From NCBI GenBank assembly GCA_038380435.1, contig JAWZYU010000017.1, positions 18,599,283 to 18,663,282 on the forward strand: a stretch of DNA of 64,000 nucleotides, given 5' to 3'. The notes beneath the pieces were generated by a model. That model saw nothing but the letters and a program-made list of their open reading frames with translations, was not told the origin of the DNA and made no database searches. The DNA comes from Ryuthela nishihirai (lineage: Eukaryota; Arthropoda; Arachnida; Araneae; Heptathelidae). Shown here piece by piece: positions 1 through 10,649 of this stretch (positions are counted from its first letter, which is position 1; each line of letters opens with the position of its first letter). Both the position numbers and the translations under genes were made by a program.

Positions 1-1415
1 CATCACCAGAGCTAGCTGGGGAGCAAGTGATCAATCAATGATCACACTCATTAAAGCTTTCATCAACAGCAGACTTGAATATGGCCTGCTAGCTCTAAAC
101 TCTGCCTCACTCACAAACTTCAAACTTTAGAGACAATCCAAACACGTGCCATCAGACTAGCCCTGGGTCTTAAAACTGGCTGCCCTAACTTGGCCACATG
201 GGCAGAAGCAAACATGCCCCCTCTCGAACACACCCGATACAAACTCACATGCAAGCATTATGTAAAACTCAAACACTTACACCCCACTCACCCCTCCATA
301 AACAGAATAGAGTCTCATAGCAACATATCTCCCACTGCTCAGGTCATAAAACTACACCCTCTTTACCACATTTGGAAAAATATCAAACCATTTAAACCAA
401 GATACACACTCCCCTACTGGTCAATCAAAAAACCCACTATTTCTCTCACACTACCACACATAACACATAAACACAAACACCTCCAACAGGAACTGAAATT
501 TGCTGCGGAACAACTCTTAGACTCTCTCCCTAACACAGCCCTCACAATTTTTACTGATGGTTCTCACCTACCCAACACAACAAACGGCTCTGCTGCCTTC
601 CACTCCCCACACCTCAACTTCTCCCACATAATTAAGATGAATCACGCAACAAACAGCACAGACACTGAGCTTGCAGCTATCCACATGGCCCTTGAATGGT
701 CAATCACACAAACCTTACACAACATCCATATTATCACAGACTCCAAATCTGCACTCCTCAGCATCAACAAACATAAATATAACCTTACACAAAACTATTC
801 ACTTTTTCACATACACAGACTTGCACACAATATAATTGCCACTAACAAAACACTCACATTTCATTGGATCCCCTCACACTGTGCCATCACACACAATGAC
901 ACTGCTGACCTCCTAGCTAAACAAGGGCACAACTTACCAATCCCAAATTATCACACACCTGTGACCTACAACTTTCATGCAAATGAACTGGATAATTCAT
1001 TTCGCTCCATTTGGTTACAACACTGGACACAACAAACAACACTTAAAAACACATTCCGTGCCACCATTGCTGCCACCCCACACACACACTATACCTTAAT
1101 TATCTACCACGAAGGGCCCAAACAGCCATCCACCAATTGCGCACTGGCAGGACATGTCTTAATAAAGACCTGTTCATGATTAATGTTATCCCCTCTGCTC
1201 TCTGCTCCACCTGCCAGGTTATAGAGGATATACCCCATTTTCTCCTACACTGTCCAAAATACACTGCACATAGACTCACCCTTTTCCAAACACTCACAAC
1301 ACTTGGAACTACATATTTCACTACACAAACTCTCCTCAATCCCACACACAAAAACAGCAAGGCCCATTTTAGGGCCTTGGCCAAATTCCTTCACTGCTCT
1401 GGGAGGTTTCCTTAA
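1..1415 (+). pseudogene. LINE ORF2 C-terminus: RT tail, RNase H, Cys/His knuckle (frameshifted)
   Basis: The first 130 bases read as the RT thumb region (ASWGAS, then FINSRLEYG). The longest open stretch, 190-1179, holds RNase H. Numbered from the Met at 190, its acidic residues are all visible: D123 in FTDGS, E160 in DTELAA, D184 in ITDSKSA and D240 in HNDTAD. A frameshift near 1100 moves the reading into the 1137-1415 frame, where CSTCQ then HFLLHC forms the usual C-terminal knuckle. The Met at 190 is not a real start, since homology runs upstream of it. The frameshift and a stop near 127 mean the copy is dead. Confidence 0.85.
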
Positions 1416-2347
1416 TTGCTCCTCCTCTCCTTCTGTGCCCTATCTATACCCTTCCCTCCCTTTGGTTCTCCCTTTTTGTTCCTGGAGACTTTAGTATTAA
1501 AAGATCCAGGTGCCACCAAAAGATCCAATAGGACAACTAAAAGAAGCACTTTGGACATTTTTCAGGATCAATAATAGTAACATTATCAAAAATAATATAT
1601 TCAAAAAAAAAAAAATTTTTTTTTTCTAACACCTTCAAAAAAAAAATGAATAAAAAATAACTATTATTGTACTTCATTTATACTTTTTTACTACAACAAA
1701 AATAATATAATAACAATTGGGATATACCCTTTTCTTCTGTATTTTCAGTCTCAAAAAAAAAACTTATTTTATTTATTTTCATCCCCCTCTTTATTCTCAA
1801 AACAAATACAAACATTTTGACTATTTGTCTCACTCCGAATATTAATTTAATGTGCGCATTAAACTTAAATATCCCCTCCTCTTCCACATTTCATATCTCA
1901 AAAAAAAAAGAAATAAAATTTTTTTTATTTTTTTTTAGTTCTTATTGTTTCACACATTTTATCTCATTTTCTCTCTCTATCCTATTAATGGATTACTTCA
2001 ATGACTCACAAAAAAAAAACATCTCACCCTTATGATATAATTTCCTTTATCATACTACAACATATCCCCTCATTTCTTAATAAAAAATTAATCACAAAAC
2101 TTACTCACACTTCAACCTCACCTGTTCCCCTCCCCCCCTGCATCTTCCTTTCAACCACTGGGCGGCCTGCGGCCAATTGCCCTCTGCCACTATGTAAGGT
2201 TGCTGGCCTTTCACTATGCCAGCCCAATTTTTTCTGTTGTTCTACTGCACCCACAGCCAACTTAGCACATGGACCTGATGATAAGAGGGCCGAGGTCCAC
2301 TTTACAAAGAGGTCCAGGGAAAGATGAGTTTTGTTTGAAGAAGAAGA
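1..2347 (+). mobile_element. 5'-cut non-LTR retrotransposon with RNase H (I/Jockey-like)
   Basis: The stretch holds the end of a reverse-transcriptase ORF, an RNase H domain, a Cys/His knuckle and a long AC-rich then AT-rich 3' part. It ends in a GAAGAAGAAG tail at about 2347, directly against a DNA transposon. RNase H after the RT points to the I superfamily of LINEs. The 5' part lies outside the window. The segment about 1500-2130 is rich in A and T runs and could include a further small insertion. Clade assignment is inference; the LINE nature is well supported. Confidence 0.85.
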
Positions 2348-3665
2348 CCACTCCCGCTGTCATCAGTGTACGAGCTGACTTACTAGTAATAAGATGAATC
2401 GTTTTACGCATCAAGAGCTAGCGGATATGCATCTCGCATATGGGGCAACTGGCGAAAGCGGCCGCCGAGCTAGGCAAGTTTACGAAGAGCGATACCCCAA
2501 CAGAAGAATACAGCAGCATCAAATGTTTGCACGTGTGCATCGCAATCTGCGCGAACGTGGTTCACTGCGCAGCAACATGCAGGATACGGGGAGAAGACGA
2601 CTGACGCGGACTGTCAACGTCGCAGAACAAGTCCTACAGTCCATCGAAGATAATCCGAATACCAGCACACGAGCTATTGCTCAGCAGTTTGGGGTCTCTC
2701 AGTCAGCAGTGTGGCGGATACTGCACGAGGAACGTGTGCATCCTTACCATCTGCAAAGGGTGCAGTTACTGCATCCTGACAATTATCCGAAGTGTGTGGA
2801 ATTTGCACAATGGTTCATGCAGAAAGGTGCCGTGGACCCCAGTTTTCCAGCTTCTGTCCTTTTTACAGATGAAGCTTCATTCAGTCGTGAAGGTGTGTTC
2901 AATACACACAATTCACATGTGCGGGCTTACGACAACCCGCATGGTACGAGAAGTCACGCTGCGCAACATCGTTTTGCCGTAAATGTGTGGGCTGGAATCA
3001 TTGGTGACTGTTTATTGGGACCTTACCTGCTACCGCCCCGATTGGACGGCCGGAAATACCTAATATTTCTCGAGACAGTGTTACCGACTTTTCTGGGCGC
3101 TGTTCCTGCGCATATCCGCCGAGATATGTGGTATCAACATGACGGGGCTCCAGCCCATAGCACAATTGTTGCGCGTGATTACCTGAACCGAACATTCGGA
3201 GCTCGATGGATCGGTAGAGGTGGACCGATCGCTTGGCCACCCAGGACACCTGATTTATCGCACATGGATTTCTTTTTGTGGGGGGCCATGAAAGACCATG
3301 TGTATGAGACCCCCGTCGACTGTGAAATGGACCTTGTTGCACGAATAGTGGCCGCCTCAGGCATTGTCCGTGATATGCCAGGCGTTTTTGAAAATGTTCG
3401 GCAGTCAATGCAACGGCGCTGTGAATCCTGTGTCCGTGTAAATGGTCGCAATTTTCAGCACCTACTGTGAACCTGTACTTTACCTTGTTGGAATAAAAGT
3501 CACATTCGTTACCACTTAACTGTACTGTTTCCTTGCGTTCACTTTACTTGTCCATTTTGTTCATGTAGATGACGTTTGCGGACATACTTTCCTATGTGAA
3601 ATCGGTTTCCTGACGTATTCCCTACCTCCCCACGAAATTTGAACGATAAGTTTTGAATCACCCTG
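2348..3665 (+). mobile_element. Tc1/mariner DD41D transposon, 5' end missing
   Basis: An intact transposase gene (2394-3470) is followed by a polyadenylation-type AATAAA at about 3492 and a 3' terminal repeat ending TTTTGAATCACCCTG at 3665, then TA, the usual target dinucleotide. No matching 5' terminal repeat (CAGGGTGATTC) occurs upstream: sequence that looks like 5'UTR starts abruptly at about 2348 against the tail of the LINE. The LINE probably inserted into the 5'UTR, leaving the 5' repeat to the left of this window. Confidence 0.85.
2394..3470 (+). CDS. DD41D Tc1/mariner transposase, intact
   Basis: A 358-residue cut-and-paste transposase with an uninterrupted frame. Residues about 5-60 form the DUF4817-type N-terminal helix-turn-helix (LADMHLAYG). 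Residues about 70-115 form a second HTH with the motif STRAIAQQFGVSQSAVWR. The catalytic core shows D159 (FTDEASF), D250 (YQHDGAPAH) and D292 in PDLSHMDFFLWG. The spacing between the second and third acidic residues is 41, which gives DD41D rather than the DD34D/E of classical mariner/Tc1. It ends NFQHLL, as usual for this group, and its length is normal. The Met at 2394 fits family starts (MxxFT.ELADMH). All catalytic residues are present, so the protein may be active, although this copy lacks its 5' repeat. Base composition is clearly richer in G and C than the flanks, consistent with a recent arrival. Confidence 0.95.
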   Translation: MNRFTHQELADMHLAYGATGESGRRARQVYEERYPNRRIQQHQMFARVHRNLRERGSLRSNMQDTGRRRLTRTVNVAEQVLQSIEDNPNTSTRAIAQQFGVSQSAVWRILHEERVHPYHLQRVQLLHPDNYPKCVEFAQWFMQKGAVDPSFPASVLFTDEASFSREGVFNTHNSHVRAYDNPHGTRSHAAQHRFAVNVWAGIIGDCLLGPYLLPPRLDGRKYLIFLETVLPTFLGAVPAHIRRDMWYQHDGAPAHSTIVARDYLNRTFGARWIGRGGPIAWPPRTPDLSHMDFFLWGAMKDHVYETPVDCEMDLVARIVAASGIVRDMPGVFENVRQSMQRRCESCVRVNGRNFQHLL

Positions 3666-4077
3666 TATTTAGGTACTACGGAAAACGGTAGGGTAATATT
3701 TGATACAGATTTCAGTGTTCATGATTGGAAGCACTTTAGAAAACGGATAAAAAAGGAAAAGTAAATTTCAGGCCTTTTTTTTAAAAAAAAAAGACATAAT
3801 TTCGCTTTGTTGTCTGTCGGTCTGTACACATCGAACTTTTTTGTTTATACAGATAAATAAAAAATTCTTTTTGTGCTAGATAGGTATTAATGATATATTA
3901 CGATTTTTCGAATCTCCCCAAAGTTATAACTGCGTCCTCTAACGGTGGAAAAATTTGAATTCCAAAGCATCAAACGAATATTCCAGACGATGAAATTATG
4001 TTGGAAGTTTGAGATTTTGGTGTTGAAATTTGAAGCTTACGAAGTTACCATTGGCAACAATCACTTGGCTCTTTAGA

Positions 4078-4078
<1 letters not shown>

Positions 4079-4118
<40 letters not shown>
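4079..4118 (+). repeat. Poly-G run of 40
   Basis: Forty consecutive G residues lie in the 2.8-kb repeat. The matching place in copy 2 (about 41323-41328) has only about six C on that strand, so the tract has grown in this copy or is a sequencing artefact. It could form a G-quadruplex. Confidence 0.9.
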
Positions 4119-4119
<1 letters not shown>

Positions 4120-4756
4120 GAATGTAATTTTTTTGTTTTAACCGCAAAGTGTATGTTTTTAGATATAAATTAAAAATTCTCTTTGGGTTGGAAATATTGA
4201 TGAAATATTACACTTTGCATTTTGTGAATTTCCTAAAAGCGCCCTCTAACGGTGGAAAATAAAATAAAAAAAAATCCCAAAATTTAAAACGAATATTACA
4301 AACGATGTAGTTATGCTAGGAATTTGATATTCTGGTCATGAAGTGTGACAGTCTTGAAAATTCCATTGACAATGAGTTGACCCTAAGCCCAAGATAGGTA
4401 AGAAACGGACGGTGTTGTTTTGAGAGATAATTCGAAATCTTTTTTTTAGTTGGTTACTAATGGATGTAATTCACATTTTCAAGGGTAGTTTTAATTTATA
4501 TCATTAGAGACCACTAAATATCGAAACTGCAAAACTTTTAACGAATATTTCAAGTGATCTGTTTATGGTAGAAACTTCGGCGTATAGAGTTCTGTTATGG
4601 TAGAAATTCCACTGACAGCAATGATCTGCCCCCTATTTTCATAGGAACGAGAGAAAAGCAACTTTTTTCATTTAAGAACTAAAAGACAAATACATTTTAT
4701 GTTTTATAATCACTAATAAAACACTACTATGTGCATTTCCCCCATCATACATTACA

Positions 4757-4882
4757 AAATAAATAAATAACCCCTCAAGCAACTGCTTGTACATAGGAAT
4801 GACAGGAGCTTCTCAGTTTATACACCATAGTAGGTCCATGAGGATGGCGGGACCTCAGCAGAAAAACAACATGAACATTCAT
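4757..4882 (-). mobile_element. SINE B fragment
   Basis: The reverse complement shows the SINE B body (CTGCTGAGGTCC, a decayed hairpin core, then the ATTTATTTATTT tail). An equivalent SINE B lies at the matching place in the inverted copy (40447-40572), so insertion preceded duplication of the host element. Confidence 0.8.
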
Positions 4883-5398
4883 AATTAAAACTTTTAAGGA
4901 GTGAAAATGTAGACAAAGGAAGAAGTTCATTCTCTTAGAAAATGAGATTTCCATTTCGCCAGAGGCGATATGCGTTCTTCTAGTTATTTTACACTTTCAG
5001 TACCCTCTGACAGTGAAAATTCGAACTACTGTATAATTGAGAAAACAGATTATCAATATTTTATTAGTAGCTGTAATGTGCAAAAGAAGTATTTTAATTA
5101 TCTCTTAAAGCAGAAAAGTTGCATTTTGCCAACGGGACAAATTAATACCTTTAGAGTAAACCACTTGACCATTACACTCTATGACCAAAAATTTAAGTTT
5201 CTAGCAAAAAAATAGATCGTTTGCCATATTTATTTAAAATTTTGGTATATTCCAGCTTTTTTCTGCTGCGAGTTTCATTGCTTTTTTCCATTGCTTTCGA
5301 GTTTTCATTTACCGCCTTTAGCACTCTCTAACACTGAAAATTGCAACTGATGAGGATTCGAAAAATGTAAATATTAATATTTTTGTGAAAAAAAATTC

Positions 5399-5475
5399 GT
5401 CGACATACGGGATTCGAACCCGCATCTCTCCAGAAAGATGCCAGAGTATTCTAACCTGTTGAACGAATGCTGGCT
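5399..5475 (-). repeat. tRNA-derived unit (SINE C-like)
   Basis: Read on the minus strand it has an A-box-like GTTAGAATACTCTGG and a perfect B box GGTTCGAATCC, about 40 bases apart as in a tRNA. The acceptor ends do not pair, so it is a tRNA-derived repeat, not a working tRNA gene. A homologue lies at 39847-39925. Confidence 0.6.
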
Positions 5476-5710
5476 TTTTCACAAAAAAACGTTTATTGAT
5501 TTATAGACGCTTATACGTCAGCAGGTATCGCTGAGATTATCAAATAGTGTTTAAATTATTAAAAATGCTAAATAGCGTGATGTGACTTCATTATTTATTT
5601 CCATCTTACTCAGACCACTAAAAAAGAAATAGTTGCCACTCGAGATCATACATGGTGCCATAACGATTCACGAGAAGAGTGATAGTCATTGTTAGTGGAA
5701 AAAAGACTGA

Positions 5711-5787
5711 GAGGCATTAGTTCAACAGGTTAGAATATTGTGGCATGTTTCCGGAGAGATGCGGGTTAGAATCCCGTATGTCGGCGA
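5711..5787 (+). repeat. tRNA-derived unit (SINE C-like), inverted partner
   Basis: Same sequence as the 5399-5475 unit on the opposite strand, with a B box damaged to GGTTAGAATCC. The two units face each other across about 235 bases. Both are followed by similar downstream text (TTATTGATTTATAGACG) in direct orientation, so the unit itself appears to have inverted or inserted twice. Confidence 0.6.
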
Positions 5788-6610
5788 AATGTTTTCCACA
5801 AAAACATTTATTGATTTATAGACGTTTAATCGCCTACATGAAACGCTGAGATTATCGAATATTGTTTAAATCATTAATATTTTGTTTGTGCCTGTAAAGC
5901 AAAAAAAAAAGAAGTATATATATATTGTTTCGTTTATCTCTTAAAAAATTTTCTTTTTTCCACCCTCTTTTGGCTAAGATGGCAAAGCCTTGTTGGCATT
6001 GTAAACCTTCTGACCATAACACTCTACTACCAAAATTTCAGATTTCCAGTGTAAATAGTTTGTTTGCAATATTCGTTTCAATTTGTAGCATTTTCCATCT
6101 TTTTCCACCGCTAGAGGGCGCTATTAAACGTATTGAACATTTTCAAATTGCAAATCGCGATATTTGTTCGACACCTATCCAACCCAAAAAGAATTTTTCA
6201 TTTATCTCTAAAAGTAAAAAGTTGATTATTTGTATAGGGACAGACAGGTGGAAAAACAGATGGACAGACAACAGTTAACAGAGAGATGAACAGACAGACG
6301 AAAAAATACTGGCATAGACAGACGACAAAGTGGAAATATTAGCTTATTTTTCAAACGAACCTTAAAAGAAATTATTTGTTGGTTTTCAGTTACCTCATTT
6401 CACTGTTGCAGCCGTTTGCCATCTCCTGATGGAGTTTCTCGGAAAAAAATATTTGCGCCTAGAGGTAATCTGCGTCATAAATCTCGGGAAAAATCCAATA
6501 TCTGACTCCCTACGTGTCCTTCATGGTCAAATAGAGGTCAAACCATGATCTAGAAGTTCTAGAAACGTTAACAGTGGTGCGAAGGAGAGTTCTAGGTTAT
6601 AAATATTTAG

Positions 6611-7020
6611 AAACGTTACGAAATTTCGGATGCTGAAGGTCGTTCGAGGTCAAAGTCATATTTAGATCTAATAGTGAGATAGAGCTAAAAATTGTTTCCT
6701 GGGGGTGTTTTAAGCAGTAGCTCTCAGAATGTTGCGAAATTTTGGATGTGTTGGGTGCTTCTAAGTCAAAGATTAGATATAGACCTAACTGTGCTAAAGG
6801 GCGAAAAATTGGTGCCTGGGAGTATTTTGAATTGTAGATATCAGATATTTTGTCAAATGTTTTGAATGTGATCGGTCCTTTCAGTTCAAAGGTCAAATTT
6901 TTATGTACCGGTGCTGGATAGCTGAATATTAGTGATTAGTGCTGTTTCAGGAAGTAAAACTCAAAAATAAGTGGAATTTTCAGATCCATTTTCCAAATTT
7001 AAGGTCAGAGTTCAGAGTGA
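6611..7020. repeat. Diverged tandem repeat, period about 117 bp, 3.5 units
   Basis: Units begin near 6611, 6727, 6844 and 6964 with similar openings (AACGTTACGAAATTTCGGATG-like). Each carries a GGTCAAAG-like block and a GCTGAAAAATTG-like block at matching offsets. The open frame on the minus strand here only reflects the periodicity and is not a gene. Confidence 0.7.
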
Positions 7021-7854
7021 CAGACTACAAGTCAGGAGATGCCGAAGGCACTGATTCATTTCTAGTTTGAAATGGTTGTCAATTACGATCTATAAAATGT
7101 CATTTGTTGCAGCCCTTGAAGAGTTTTTATTGAAGTATATGCGGTACGTTTATGCTAAACAAGGAAATGAAGTTCACATCAATTACGGACGTACACAACT
7201 CTAAAATGTGTGGTTTATCCTTTGCTCAATTTCACACGTTGTCACCTTTCTCTCAGTTAGATTATGAATCTCATAGGAGATTGTACTAGTTAATTTGTAG
7301 TTTCTTTCGTTTGTTTGAATAATGAAAATAATGTTGATTACTAAATAAATTGATAAATATTTTACTAAAATAATTGATTATTAAATAAATGCTCCCTTTA
7401 AAAAATTCAAATGAAAAACAGAATTCCCTGGGTGCACACTCCAGTCATATGTGCTGAGCACGCCAAAGATATACACGTCATACCTCGTGTACTTTTATTT
7501 CTAGTTCAATCATTGGGCTGGAAATCTGTTGCAGTAATGAAAATAAAACTTTTTCTGATTTACAAATTGTTACAAACTAAAATTCTTAAAAATGGTAATT
7601 TTTAATTTCAACCTCCAAACAATCATAACTATTATTATTTTTTTGCTAGGTATTACCGAAATTACGAAAATAGACTCTGAAAAATGATAGATCTCTTTGG
7701 AAAAAAAAATAAATTAATGTAAAAATTTTTGTTTCAGTTTATTTATCTTTTTCCTTCATTAATTTTGAGAAATGTCTATAATTTCAAAAGCATTCTAGAG
7801 CATTTACTGTAATGATGTCATATCCGTTTGTGTTCTGGATTCTTTTTTGGTAAA
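7021..7854. other. Upstream region of the USP gene, no feature found before the start
   Basis: AT-rich unique-looking sequence. Close to the gene start it contains TGATGTCA at 7813-7820, which resembles an ATF/CREB site (TGACGTCA with one change) about 35 bases before the ATG. Promoter and 5'UTR of the USP gene should lie here, but I see no clear TATA box or initiator that fixes the transcription start. Confidence 0.4.
7813..7820 (+). promoter_or_regulatory. CRE/ATF-like octamer upstream of USP exon 1
   Basis: TGATGTCA differs from the palindromic CRE by one transition and lies 35 bases before the start codon. One match of this length is expected by chance in a window this size, so position is the main argument. 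Confidence 0.25.
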
Positions 7855-7949
7855 ATGGCGGAAGGTGCTTCGAATCTCCCGGATTTGGAAACACAGAAAA
7901 ATGAAATTTCGAATATTAGCAAGAAAGCGCTAAAAAAAGGAGATGTATG
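7855..7949 (+). CDS. USP4/USP15: USP exon 1: start codon and N-terminus
   Basis: The exon reads MAEGASNLPDLETQ, then a basic helix ending ALKKGDV, followed by TG of a split Trp codon and the donor TATG|GTAAGG. The MAEG start, the ETQK-like segment and KKGD(T/V)W are family hallmarks. TG plus the first G of exon 2 restores the invariant Trp. The start is chosen because an in-frame TGA lies upstream at 7813 and the context AAAATGG is favourable. The ATGGCGGAA at the start also resembles a YY1/ETS-type motif often found at the 5' ends of housekeeping genes, which is inference only. An RTE retrotransposon sits only 190 bases downstream in intron 1. Confidence 0.95.
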
Positions 7950-8141
7950 GTAAGGAAAACAATTGCAGTTGAATGGGAGTTTTACTTCAAAATCAGCATA
8001 ACGTTTAAATATGTAAATATGATATGTAAGATGCTTTACGATTGTCATGGTTTGTGATAATGTTCATACACTTTAGAATATTTAGCATTAAGCCTAAGCA
8101 GTAGTGTTTCGCATTAAAACTGTTTTTTTAGTTATATAAAA

Positions 8142-9795
8142 CAGCAGAGAGCTGTACCAGATACTTAATGTTTTGTGTGGTAGAAAACGAACAGGTATAC
8201 AGGGATTGAAGGATAAACAAGGTAAGATTATAGAAGGTGAGGATTCTGTCATGGCTAGGTGGGCTGAGCATTTCAGTGATGTTCTAAACAATGTGGTTAG
8301 TTCTACTCCCATTGTAATGATGACAGATGCATTGGTGGCTTTAATGTTGGCCCTGTAACACAATCTGAAGTTATTTTGGCTATTTCTAAACTTAAACTTA
8401 ATAAATCCTCAGGGGTAGATGAAATTACTACGGAAATGCTTAGAGCTGGGAATGTTTCTGTTACCACTTGGATGACTGAGATTTTAAATATCTTTTATGA
8501 TAAAGGCATGGTTCCTAAGGATTTTACCACAACTATTATTATCCCTATTTTCAAAAAAGGTGATCGCAGTTCTTGTGATAACCATAAGGGAGTTCTTTGC
8601 ATGATTGTGCTTAACAGAATTAAAACTCTGGTTGACAGTCAATTGCTTGATGAGCAGTGTGGATTCAGAAGTGGTAGGGAATGTTTAGATTAGATATTTT
8701 CACTCAGGCAGATCCTTGAGAAATGTTTAGAGTTTCAGAAACCTTTGGTTGCTAGCTATGTTGATTTCAAAAAGGCTTTTGACTGTTGATCGTCATAATT
8801 TGTGGTTGATTGTGAGATCTTATGGTATACCTGACAAGTTAGTTAACATAACAAAAGCTCTCTATAATAACACTGAGTCGTGTGTGAGAGTTGGTAAGGC
8901 TTGTAGCAATTGGTTTAGCATTACTTCTGGTGTTCGACAAGGGTGCATTTTGTCTCCTTTTCTCTTTAGCTTGGTTATTGATTACGTTATGTGAAATTCA
9001 CTTCAAGGGAAAGATTTTGGCCTTAAATGGACTGGAGATAATAATTTCTGATTTAGATTATGCTGATGATTTAGCCCTTTTGGCAAATGATGTTGATGAG
9101 ACTGGTAGTAGAGTAGGTTTGGTTATAAACAGAGAGAAAACTAAAGTGATGAAAATTGGTCAGGCAGGCTGTGATTCAGTTAATCTGAATGGTTGCGATC
9201 TTGAGCAGGTGTCACAGTTTAATTATCTTGGGAGCTATGTAACAGTTAATGGTGATGTGCAGCACGAGATTAACAGACGAATAGGGATTGCTGCTGGGAA
9301 TTTTTAGAATCTATGGAGATTGTGGAGAAATAGGCATATACACATAAAGACTAAAATTACACTGTATAATAGTTTGGTTCTTTCTAGGGTTAGTTATGGC
9401 AGTGAAACTTGGATGCTGTGTAAACAAAATAACAGGAAACTAGATGCTTTTGATTCTAGATGCTTACATAGTATCTTGGGTATTAGGTGGTTTAACTTTG
9501 TAACTAATGATGAGGTTAGGCAAAGGAGTCTGCAACCTCCTTAAGCAGCATATTGTGCAGAGAGAGACTCTGTTGGTTTGGCCATGTTGTTTTGTATGAT
9601 TATAGATTGGCGAATAGGGTTATGAACAGTGTGCCTAAAGGCCTCAGAAAGAGGGGGAGACCTAGGATGTGGTGGACAGACAATGTCAAACAGGACCTTA
9701 TTAGAATTGGTGTGCAGTGGCCAGATGCAGTAGATGTAGCTCACGACAGACTTGCTTGGAGAACTAAATTGCACAGTCTGGTTGGACCTCCATAG
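8142..9795 (+). pseudogene. RTE reverse transcriptase, disabled
   Basis: RT blocks are in order across several frames: KLKLNKSSGVDEIT (block 1), IIPIFKKGDRSSCDNHKG (block 2), VDFKKAFD (block A), GVRQGCILSPFLFSL (block B), DLDYADDLALLA (catalytic YADD) and the C-terminal RKRGRPRMWWTDNV. Stops occur after RECLD (8691), DYVM (8992) and AAGNF (9305). A 2-base loss relative to copy 2 near 8783 shifts the frame after KKAFD. The first three lesions are shared with copy 2; the 2-base loss is private. Confidence 0.9.
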
Positions 9796-9821
9796 CCCAT
9801 GGTTGCTTGTGGATGATGATG
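8142..9821 (+). mobile_element. RTE-like LINE, 5'-truncated copy 1
   Basis: It carries reverse-transcriptase and C-terminal parts of an RTE-type LINE, ending in a GGATGATGATGAT tail typical of RTE elements. ATAAAA occurs just before the 5' truncation (8136-8141) and just after the tail (9822-9827), a plausible target duplication. It lies in intron 1 in the sense direction of the USP gene. It is very similar to 17831-19520 on the other strand and shares several stop codons with it. Confidence 0.9.
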
Positions 9822-9827
9822 ATAAAA

Positions 9828-10645
9828 GTTTATGCTAAATAAAGTAGGCAACATGGGAATCGTATTTATAGGTACCTTTTTAAGTAAAAAAAGAGTGTTT
9901 AAAGCGAAATGTTTAAGCTGAGATTTTTTTGATTTCTTTCGCTTGTTAAACATAGTTGTTATTTTTTAGCATCTGTCGAATTTAGGTTTTGTTCTTGAAT
10001 GCATTTTTTAAAATATAAATCAGTTTTTAATTAAAGTTACGTAATAGTGCAGTGTTTATTGTAATAAATGAACAATATTCAAATGCATGCTTAATGTTAT
10101 ATGTGAATCTTAGAAAATGCATATGGATGTGCTTTAATACCCAAGCCATCTGAGAGTTGAAATGGAGGTAATTCTCCTGGAAGTTGGTTAACACAATCAG
10201 GAGGATAATGGAGGTTGATTAAAACCATCAGAACACCTGATAAAATGGTTGAAACTACATTATTATTTTAAATGTTGCAACTACACCTCAAAAATGCTTA
10301 ATTTTGTAGCATTTATTGGAAAATTGTACACAGCAATTTTATTCAACATCTCCCCATGTGCATTATTAAAAACAAAGAGAAGAGAATAAAGTAAATAATT
10401 TCAGCATTTTTATATATATAATGTAGCAGCCAGTTTCTTAGAAATGCTAAAATCAGTAGAAATATCCAAAGGCATTTTATAAATTTTCGTGTCATTTATA
10501 TGTTTTTGTGGCACCATTGATTTCAACAACTATCTGTCTGCTGCATTATAAAGAAACTCGGAAGCTAATAAATCATTTGTTTTTTATAATTCAGTTCATA
10601 ACTTTTTTTGGAAATCGAATGACTGTTGTCCTAGCTGATATGTTA
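9828..10645. other. Intronic sequence, no feature recognised
   Basis: AT-rich intron 1 sequence. I see no coding similarity, terminal repeats or tRNA-like boxes. Confidence 0.5.
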
Positions 10646-10649
10646 CATG

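Larger units (their letters stand above)
3668..6450. repeat. 2.8-kb non-coding repeat, copy 1 (inverted relative to 39.16-41.75 kb)
   Basis: Long stretches match 39160-41760 in reverse complement. For example, the text around 4030-4075 matches 41320-41385, 3690-3780 matches 41640-41720, and 6320-6450 matches 39180-39340. In copy 2 this core lies within 8-bp-duplicated, hAT-like terminal repeats; here the left end is cut by the DD41D element and the match stops at about 6450. No transposase frame is visible. Short blocks resembling 'gcaaatcgcaatatttcatc' and 'CTCTAACGGTGGAAAA' recur inside the unit several times, so it is itself built from diverged sub-repeats. Confidence 0.75.

Noticed and set aside
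5399..5475. Possible true tRNA gene
   Set aside because: A and B boxes are present but the acceptor stem does not pair, and the unit lies inside a transposon.
6597..6896. 99-codon frame on the minus strand
   Set aside because: It follows the 117-base tandem repeat and has no domain similarity.
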